From Chlorobiales bacterium (GTDB lineage: Bacteria > Bacteroidota > Chlorobiia > Chlorobiales > Chlorobiaceae): a DNA stretch of 17,760 bases. Positions within the stretch are counted from its first letter, which is position 1; each line of letters opens with the position of its first letter. Shown one piece after another: positions 1 to 5,029 of this stretch. The stretch spans positions 1 to 17,760 of the forward strand of contig JAKSDB010000099.1 in assembly GCA_022360415.1 (NCBI GenBank), given 5' to 3'. The position numbers and the translations under genes are program-made. The notes below the pieces were generated by a model that saw only the letters and a list, made by a program, of their open reading frames with translations, did not search any database and was not told the origin of the DNA.

Positions 1-1241
1 ATCGAAATTCCGGGATCAAGCAATCCCCTGTCGGAAAGTTTTTCTCCGAGGATGAGCAGAAACCAGTAAAGCACAAAAAATATCAGGGATAAACCGGCTC
101 CAACCCCGAACCCTCCGCGCTTTGCAAGAACACCCAGGGGCGCTCCGACCAGAACAAAAATAAAACAGGCAAAAGATAGCGCATACTTCTTGTGAAACTC
201 GACCATGTACTTGTTATGCATGTCCCTGCTTCGCTCCATATGCTCGATTTCCCTGTCGAGACGCACAAGCATTTTATCGACCTGGCTCAAAGCTTTTGCT
301 TTCCTTGCATTGGTATATTTTGCTCCGGATGAAGCAACCGGCCCGGACGATGAACTGATCAAGTTAACGGTCTCCTGTTCGCGCGCGATCATGTCACCGA
401 TATGCTTCACAGCTTCATTCTCGCGCTTCCGAAATTCCCTGCCCATTGCATAGAGCTGTCCCGCTGACAGTTCCCTGTCGCCCCTGCGTATCTCACTCCC
501 GTCACTGCGCTCGAAGCCGTACCCGGTGGAGGCAAAAACATAACGATGCTTGTCGAACCTCATGATCCTGTACTCCTTTTCCGCACCGCCGCGAAGCTCA
601 TGTAACTCGCCTTCGAGCAGCGTTAATATCAGGTAATGAGAATCCTCTGTAAACGCTATATTTCCCTTCTCCGCCGTAATGACTGTTCTCTCGCCGTCGT
701 CTTTTGTTTCATAAATCGTTATACCTTTGAGGGTATCGGCATTTTCCCCTGTCTCCCTGACCAGAATTGAATAACCGTCAACAAGACCTGAAAAAGCGTT
801 TTCAGTAAGGCCGAAACTGGGCTTGGCTTTCGTTATATCCCTTAACAGCAGTTTCGCCTGATAGTTTGCTTCCGGAAGAACAATGTTGTTGAACCGCTCC
901 ATCAGAAAAGCCAGAAAAGCGCCTGCCAGCAGAACCGGAACGATCAGCCTGTAAAGCGATAACCCCCCGGCCCTCATGACAGTCATTTCAGAGCTGTTCG
1001 TCAGATTGCCGAATGCGACCAGAGTTGCAATCAGAATCGCCATGGGAACGGCAAGCGAAACGATCCAGGCAATCTGAAGGACGATCAGCTCGACGATAAC
1101 GAACGGCTCGATCCCCTTGCCGACAAAACTGTCAAAAAAGCGGGTGATGAACTGGAGCGTTAAAACGAAAAGAATGGTAAGCAGCGAAAAAACCAAAGGA
1201 CCGATATGTTCTTTCAGTATGTAACGGTACAGTATCTTCAT
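1..1241 (-). CDS. LptF/LptG-family lipopolysaccharide export permease (partial, 3' end outside window)
   Basis: This is an inner-membrane permease subunit of the LptB2FG transporter, which extracts lipopolysaccharide from the inner membrane and feeds it to the LptC/A bridge. I translated it by hand from the ATG at 1239-1241; the frame is open to the window edge (about 413 codons), so the stop codon lies outside. The N-terminus (MKILYRYILKEHIGPLVFS) is followed by a hydrophobic segment at about residues 14-35, two more at about 55-80 and 100-118, a long polar periplasmic region, and a C-terminal hydrophobic segment ending in GLLDPGIS at the edge. The EMTVMRAGGLS stretch near residue 93 is typical of the family. 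LptF and LptG cannot be told apart here. The upstream ribosome-binding site is weak. No upstream gene is close enough to suggest an operon within the window. Confidence 0.88.
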   Translation of the reverse strand, partial: MKILYRYILKEHIGPLVFSLLTILFVLTLQFITRFFDSFVGKGIEPFVIVELIVLQIAWIVSLAVPMAILIATLVAFGNLTNSSEMTVMRAGGLSLYRLIVPVLLAGAFLAFLMERFNNIVLPEANYQAKLLLRDITKAKPSFGLTENAFSGLVDGYSILVRETGENADTLKGITIYETKDDGERTVITAEKGNIAFTEDSHYLILTLLEGELHELRGGAEKEYRIMRFDKHRYVFASTGYGFERSDGSEIRRGDRELSAGQLYAMGREFRKRENEAVKHIGDMIAREQETVNLISSSSGPVASSGAKYTNARKAKALSQVDKMLVRLDREIEHMERSRDMHNKYMVEFHKKYALSFACFIFVLVGAPLGVLAKRGGFGVGAGLSLIFFVLYWFLLILGEKLSDRGLLDPGIS

Positions 1242-1380
1242 CGGATCACGGCCTCAGCTTCGTATCATTTTTTTTGTTCTGTAATATAGCCAAGCCGGAC
1301 AATTGTTGCAGTGTTGTTTGTATTTTCCCCATCCCATTGTAACCGGAATTACGCAGACACTGACCGCATCATGTATTGAA

Positions 1381-1520
1381 AGGCACCTCTATTGATTGTC
1401 GTGAGCGCTACAAGGCGGACGGAGCCGGAGATACCGGAGTGTACAAGAGAGTACATGAGGATTTCGAGCACCGACCAACGACACGTAATCATGGTGCGCA
1501 GCAAATTAAAAGAGGCGCCC
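1381..1520. repeat. MITE-like intergenic repeat with imperfect terminal inverted repeats
   Basis: The 13-bp ends at 1381-1393 (AGGCACCTCTATT) and 1508-1520 (the complement reads GGGCGCCTCTTTT) match at 10 of 13 positions in inverted orientation and bound a 140-bp element without an open frame. Its middle carries a short hairpin, TGTAC at 1440-1444 with GTACA at 1451-1455. The right end stops 11 bp short of the DUF4143 gene's stop codon. The overall form, a GGAGCCGGAG core with a central TAC/GTA hairpin, resembles dispersed intergenic repeats I have seen in Chlorobi genomes; that is recollection, not a search. The rest of 1242-1380 shows only an AT-rich stretch upstream of the permease and no clear promoter. 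Confidence 0.5.
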
Positions 1521-1531
1521 CTAACCGCGAA

Positions 1532-2698
1532 TTATTCGAGTAAGCTGACTTCGCCTGCATCCAGATAACTTACCACTTGCGATTCACTCCTTTCTTGTCT
1601 CTCCTTTCCACCATAGACCAGATACTTTTCCGTAACACGATTCCCAAGTATCACTGCTGTTTTTTTCAATGGTCTGAACAATTCAGTATTGATGGTTTGC
1701 GTGGATTTAATTTCCGCAAGAACAATGTCATTACCGCTCTCCAGAAGAAGATCGACTTCCAGCCCGCTACTGTCCCGGTAAAAATGCAGATTAGCGCCCA
1801 ACCCCGAATTGATTCGAGCTTTGAGCATTTCCAGAACCACAAGATTTTCAAACAACAGTCCTCGTAAAGGATGAGTTGCGAGATGAGATTCCCTGGTAAT
1901 CCCGATCAGCCAGGCTGCCAACCCCACATCGTAAAAATAGAGCTTCGGCGATTTGGTAAGCCGCTTGCCAACATTTGCAAACCAGGGAGGCAGTACAAAA
2001 ACAACAAAAGAAGCTTCCAACAAAGCAAGCCATGCTTTTGCCGTATGGCTTGAAACTCCTACATCGGAAGCAAGGCTATGCAGATTAAGCAACTGTCCGA
2101 CCCTCCCCGCTGCCAGCCTGACAAAACGCTCGAACTCCCGGACATGCCGTAGCTGAACCAATTCACGCAAGTCGCGCTCGACATATGTCGCGAAATAATC
2201 ACCGAGCATCACTGAAGGCTCAAGATTATCCGCATGTATACGGGGGTAACCACCAGCATGCAAAAGCCGGTCAACTTCAATCGGTTTGCCCGCTTCTTTT
2301 AATTCGCTTATAGACAGTGGCAGGAGGTTTAGCAGCGCCGTTCGACCGGCAAGAGACTGGCTGATACGCTGACGTATGTCAAAATGATGACTTCCGGTTA
2401 AAATAAATTCACCTGTACGACGATTTTCGTCAACCCTTGCCTGTATCCATGACAGCAAATCCGGAACACGCTGAATCTCATCGAGGATTGCACCATCAGG
2501 GAACTGCGCCAGGTAGCCGGAAGGATCATGTATGGCAAAATCCCTGATATCGGGACGTTCCAGATTACTGTATGGCTTTTCTGGAAACGCATTTCTGCAG
2601 AGTGTTGTTTTCCCGGATTGCCTTGGCCCGGTTATGGTAACCACCGGGTAATCCTTGGCACGGGAATACAACGTTGATGTAAGGTGACGAGAAATCAT
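1532..2698 (-). CDS. AAA-family ATPase with DUF4143 C-terminal region
   Basis: This P-loop ATPase belongs to a family common next to mobile and defence genes; its physiological role is unsettled. From the chosen start, Walker A is GPRQSGKTT at residues 24-32, Walker B is GAILDEIQ at 69-76, and a sensor-1-like FILTGSHHF follows. A winged-helix-like middle section precedes the DUF4143 part, which holds a PD-(D/E)XK-like pattern: LFENLVV, then GLEVDLLLE, then VLAEIKS. The frame stays open upstream to 2773, but I prefer the ATG at 2696-2698 because the family begins just before the strand leading into Walker A. The 25 extra residues are cysteine-rich, atypical, and overlap the inverted repeat at 2705-2733. 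The length (388 aa) is normal. The gene stands alone between a repeat and an insertion sequence. Confidence 0.85.
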   Translation of the reverse strand: MISRHLTSTLYSRAKDYPVVTITGPRQSGKTTLCRNAFPEKPYSNLERPDIRDFAIHDPSGYLAQFPDGAILDEIQRVPDLLSWIQARVDENRRTGEFILTGSHHFDIRQRISQSLAGRTALLNLLPLSISELKEAGKPIEVDRLLHAGGYPRIHADNLEPSVMLGDYFATYVERDLRELVQLRHVREFERFVRLAAGRVGQLLNLHSLASDVGVSSHTAKAWLALLEASFVVFVLPPWFANVGKRLTKSPKLYFYDVGLAAWLIGITRESHLATHPLRGLLFENLVVLEMLKARINSGLGANLHFYRDSSGLEVDLLLESGNDIVLAEIKSTQTINTELFRPLKKTAVILGNRVTEKYLVYGGKERQERSESQVVSYLDAGEVSLLE

Positions 2699-2704
2699 AA
2701 TCGC

Positions 2705-2733
2705 GCAATATTGAAGTACAACTACAATATTGC
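2705..2733. promoter_or_regulatory. Inverted repeat just upstream of the DUF4143 ATPase start
   Basis: The 9-bp arms GCAATATTG (2705-2713) and CAATATTGC (2725-2733) are perfect inverted repeats. Extending them inward gives 13 matches in 15 positions, including an AGT/ACT pair. Each core CAATATTG is also self-palindromic, and the two cores lie 19 bp apart. The site ends 6 bp before the preferred start codon, so it could be an operator or a leader hairpin. It would lie inside the coding sequence if the longer start were used. No protein that would bind it can be named from the window. Confidence 0.5.
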
Positions 2734-2773
2734 ACAAAACAGAGTAAAAACAAAGAAATGTACACTCAAGCAA

Positions 2774-3034
2774 TAGTTTAGTGTAATTGGTGTTTCCGCC
2801 CCTTTGTCAGCCAAACACACATTTTCACTTATTGAAGAGCGTCCCTCTCTACCATTTCTGGCAGATTCTTTTCTCAGGTATGTAAGTTGACCGATTCTAC
2901 TCCTTGATCGCAAAACAATGACCGTTATCACACTGGCTATGCAGCTTGACCGATATTTCTCTGTATCATATGTGTATAAAAGTTTTTTGTGACTTATTGG
3001 GGTTACGGAAGAACGTTATATAATAGTTGCGTTG
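2774..3034. other. Gene-free stretch with three TGACCG-type direct repeats (possible IS21-like end remnant)
   Basis: No convincing gene is present. Three imperfect direct repeats of the form TGACCGnT occur at 2888, 2919 and 2947, spaced 31 and 28 bp apart (TTGACCGATTC, ATGACCGTTAT, TTGACCGATAT). Multiple subterminal repeats of this spacing are typical of IS21-family ends, so this may be a decayed insertion-sequence end. That identification is inference with low confidence, because no istA/istB coding remnant is visible. The rest is AT-rich flank of the IS110-family element. Confidence 0.3.
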
Positions 3035-3041
3035 AGCAAGG

Positions 3042-3051
3042 CACTATTGCA
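3042..3051. repeat. Left subterminal inverted repeat of the IS110-family element
   Basis: CACTATTGCA, the exact reverse complement of 4572-4581. It sits 62 bp before the transposase start. Confidence 0.65.
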
Positions 3052-3113
3052 AACATCCTGAGGTAGAAGAAAGGGAGAACACATTTGTGTAACCCGTAGC
3101 AAAGGAGGATGTC

Positions 3114-4397
3114 ATGCAAACGGAAGCTGAAAGACTGGCAGCATACCGGAAATTGCGCACCGGTATCAGGGGTTCAGAAACACACCTGATCGTGGGAATC
3201 GACATTGCCAAGGAAAAGCACCATGCATTCTTCGGCACCGCTACAGGAAAGACGTTGTGCAAGCAGTTCACCTTTCCGAACAGTAGAGAGGGTTTTGAAC
3301 TGTTGCTCTCCAGAACAGAAACAGTGCGTTTGCAGCAACAGCTGCAACAGGTAGTTATCGGCATAGAGCCCACAGCAAACTATCACAAACCATTGGCCGA
3401 CCACCTGGTGCAGCAGGGTTTGCAGGTGGTGCAGGTATCCGGCGTTGCAGTCAAACAGAATCGGGAACTGCTCGATGGGCGTTGGGACAAGCATGACCGT
3501 AAAGATGCAGCCAATATTGCTGATCTGATCGCTCAGGGCAAATGTCAGTTCTATGAGTTCCCTTCACCTGCCATTCGAGAGCTACGGGAGTTGCTCCATG
3601 TAAAGCATACCCTCAAAAAGGAGGAGCATCGCGTCAAGACTCGTATCAGGAACAACCTGTTGGCACAGTTCTTTCCTGAAATGGATCAGTTTATCACGAC
3701 CTGCCAGCAGGACTCGTTAGCAGTTATCGGTGCCTGTTGCTCTCCCGAGCAGATTGCCACATGGGATTATGAATCGTTCTTTGAAAAAGTTGCCATCGTG
3801 TACAAAGGAAAGCGGCAGGAAGAGCATCTGTTTCGTATCTGGCAATGTGCCCGAACGTCCATCGGTTGTCAGGCCGGTAACGCACCTCTCTACGAAGGGA
3901 AGGTGCTCGTCGATCAGTTATTCCATCTGCGCAAGATCATCAAGGGTCTTGACCAACAGATTGCTGCATTGTGCTCAGGATTTGAAGAGTATCCTTGTCT
4001 GCTGAGCATTCCGGGTATCGGCCCTGCGATTTCAGCGACCATTCTTGCCGCTCTTGGTAATCCCTATCGGTTTGATACGGCAAAACAGGTCATCAAACTT
4101 GCCGGTCTTGATCTGAGCGCGTCTCGCAGTGGACGGCCGGCTTTGAAAGCTACACCGGTGATTTCCAAGAGAGGTAACTCTGCACTGCGCTATGCGCTTT
4201 GTCAGGCAGCACTGGTGGCTGGATCACGCAATACCTTTTTCCGATGCTGGTTTGCACGAAAGCTACAGGGACGAGAAAGAGAACAAGGGATCGTGGAAAT
4301 TCTCCGGGTCAAACTGGCTGCGAAGCTGCTGGTGATCGCCTGGACGATGATGAAAAACAAGGAAATGTTTACCTATGAGAGACTGAACAATTGCTGA
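3114..4397 (+). CDS. IS110-family DEDD transposase/recombinase
   Basis: This recombinase moves the element through a circular intermediate and, in this family, is directed to its target by an element-encoded RNA. The N-terminal RuvC-like DEDD domain shows GIDIAK at about residues 28-33, IGIEPTANYH at about 82-91, and DKHDRKDAANIADLI at about 123-137, which supply the acidic residues. The C-terminal Tnp (transposase_20) domain shows LLSIPGIGPAISATILA near residue 303 and LDLSASRSGRPAL near 340, which contains the serine expected to act in the second active site. At 427 aa it is full length and unbroken, so the element may be active. The start is fixed by a strong ribosome-binding site, AAGGAGG at 3102-3108, 5 bp before the ATG. 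Confidence 0.93.
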   Translation: MQTEAERLAAYRKLRTGIRGSETHLIVGIDIAKEKHHAFFGTATGKTLCKQFTFPNSREGFELLLSRTETVRLQQQLQQVVIGIEPTANYHKPLADHLVQQGLQVVQVSGVAVKQNRELLDGRWDKHDRKDAANIADLIAQGKCQFYEFPSPAIRELRELLHVKHTLKKEEHRVKTRIRNNLLAQFFPEMDQFITTCQQDSLAVIGACCSPEQIATWDYESFFEKVAIVYKGKRQEEHLFRIWQCARTSIGCQAGNAPLYEGKVLVDQLFHLRKIIKGLDQQIAALCSGFEEYPCLLSIPGIGPAISATILAALGNPYRFDTAKQVIKLAGLDLSASRSGRPALKATPVISKRGNSALRYALCQAALVAGSRNTFFRCWFARKLQGREREQGIVEILRVKLAAKLLVIAWTMMKNKEMFTYERLNNC

Positions 4398-4571
4398 CAA
4401 ACGGCTGTGTGAGCAGCGATTCGGCGGGAGTAGCCCTTGGAAGAACGTTGAGGCGATGACCTCGTGGGGGACTATTTGGGCCTCTCACTCGAATCCCGGA
4501 ATCTGGACAAAGGATGCTTGACAGCCGTTCATCAGCATGTCGCATACCCATAACGATAAGGTACGAGATTC
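4398..4571 (+). ncRNA. Candidate bridge/seek RNA region of the IS110-family element
   Basis: This non-coding segment lies between the transposase stop and the right subterminal repeat, where IS1111-type elements encode their guide RNA. It has visible folding potential. AACGGCTGT at 4400-4408 pairs with ACAGCCGTT at 4521-4529 as a closing stem; GTGAG (4409-4413) can pair with CTCAC (4484-4488); and GAGG (4450-4453) with CCTC (4460-4463) forms a small hairpin with a 6-nt loop. The segment 4439-4449 (GGAAGAACGTT) is identical to 3007-3017 in the left flank, and 4446-4452 (CGTTGAG) matches 3030-3036, which spans the inferred left insertion edge. That is what a target-guide loop could look like. 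The RNA and its limits are inference. Confidence 0.45.
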
Positions 4572-4581
4572 TGCAATAGTG
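4572..4581. repeat. Right subterminal inverted repeat of the IS110-family element
   Basis: TGCAATAGTG, the exact reverse complement of 3042-3051. Confidence 0.65.
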
Positions 4582-4586
4582 AGCAA

Positions 4587-4635
4587 CCCGCCGCTCTAGA
4601 ACAGGCTTTTCGAAGCACTTGGCGGGATTATTTTT
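4587..4635 (+). terminator. Nested hairpin followed by a T-rich run, terminator-like
   Basis: CCCGCC (4587-4592) pairs with GGCGGG (4621-4626) and encloses a second stem, GCTT (4605-4608) with AAGC (4613-4616) closed by a TTCG loop. The T-rich stretch ATTATTTTT follows on the plus strand, so it could end transcription leaving the insertion sequence. On the minus strand, where the defence operon ends at 4703, the base run after the hairpin is not T-rich, so it is a poorer terminator in that direction. The loop between the two stems is long for a classic intrinsic terminator. The remaining 4636-4702 shows nothing recognisable. Confidence 0.35.
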
Positions 4636-4702
4636 GAATGTCAGTAAATTGTTTTTGGAACTTTCACTATAGGATGTCCCCTACTCCTCCTTAGCGCAGC
4701 CT

Positions 4703-5026
4703 CTACAACTCTTTGTCCTGAGCCATTTTCTTTAACTCGGCTTCATAGGGTTCATACTCGCCCAGATGAGCGCGCATGAGGCTTTTCCAGAGTATTCCGT
4801 GGTTGGGCACGAAGAAGTGCAGCAATTCATGGACGATAACGTAGTCCCAAACCCGTTCGTCCATATCGAGCAATTCCGAGTTGAAATTAAGATGACCCTC
4901 CGTAGAGCAGGAGGCCCACTTGTATTTCATGGGACGGACACCAAGCCACACAACCCTGACGTCAAGCTTTTCGGCCCAATCGCGAACGCGTAGCTTGAAA
5001 CGATTCTTTGAGCTCACAATAGTCAT
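4703..5026 (-). CDS. Small DUF45/YgjP-type zinc metalloprotein downstream of hsdR
   Basis: This 107-residue protein carries the metal-binding signature HELLHFFVPNHG at residues 66-77, meaning an HExxH zinc motif plus a third histidine, as in the M48-related DUF45/YgjP (SprT-like) family. An upstream WASCSTEGHLNFNSELL segment also fits that family. It is much shorter than free-standing YgjP proteins (roughly 230 aa), but compact versions next to type I hsdR genes are common. It starts 3 nt after the hsdR stop and is the last gene of the operon. Its role in restriction is unknown; proteolysis of the restriction complex is one possibility, but nothing here shows it. Substrate and regulation cannot be read from the sequence. 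Confidence 0.82.
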   Translation of the reverse strand: MTIVSSKNRFKLRVRDWAEKLDVRVVWLGVRPMKYKWASCSTEGHLNFNSELLDMDERVWDYVIVHELLHFFVPNHGILWKSLMRAHLGEYEPYEAELKKMAQDKEL

Positions 5027-5029
5027 GGC

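Larger units (their letters stand above)
3035..4584 (+). mobile_element. IS110-family (IS1111-like) insertion sequence
   Basis: A DEDD transposase (3114-4397) is bracketed by a perfect 10-bp inverted repeat, CACTATTGCA at 3042-3051 and TGCAATAGTG at 4572-4581. IS1111-group members carry subterminal inverted repeats with a few extra bases outside each. Using about 7 bp on the left and 3 bp on the right gives the limits stated here. The hexamer GAGCAA lies directly at both edges (3034-3039 and 4581-4586), consistent with a recombination core; excision between the copies would restore a site GTTGC-GTTGA-GCAAC. The left non-coding end is short (about 79 bp) and the right one long (about 187 bp), as in IS1111-type elements whose guide RNA lies downstream of the transposase. 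The limits are estimates, good to about 20 bp on the left. Confidence 0.65.

Noticed and set aside
2699..2773. N-terminal extension of the DUF4143 ATPase
   Set aside because: The extra 25 residues are hydrophobic and cysteine-rich, are unlike the family, and contain the inverted repeat; the start at 2698 fits better.
2722..2931. Minus-strand open frame (69 codons) upstream of the ATPase
   Set aside because: It has no family resemblance or ribosome-binding site and crosses the possible insertion-sequence end repeats.
4640..4702. Classical intrinsic terminator for the defence operon just past the DUF45 gene
   Set aside because: I found no stem followed by a T run on the minus strand before the insertion sequence.
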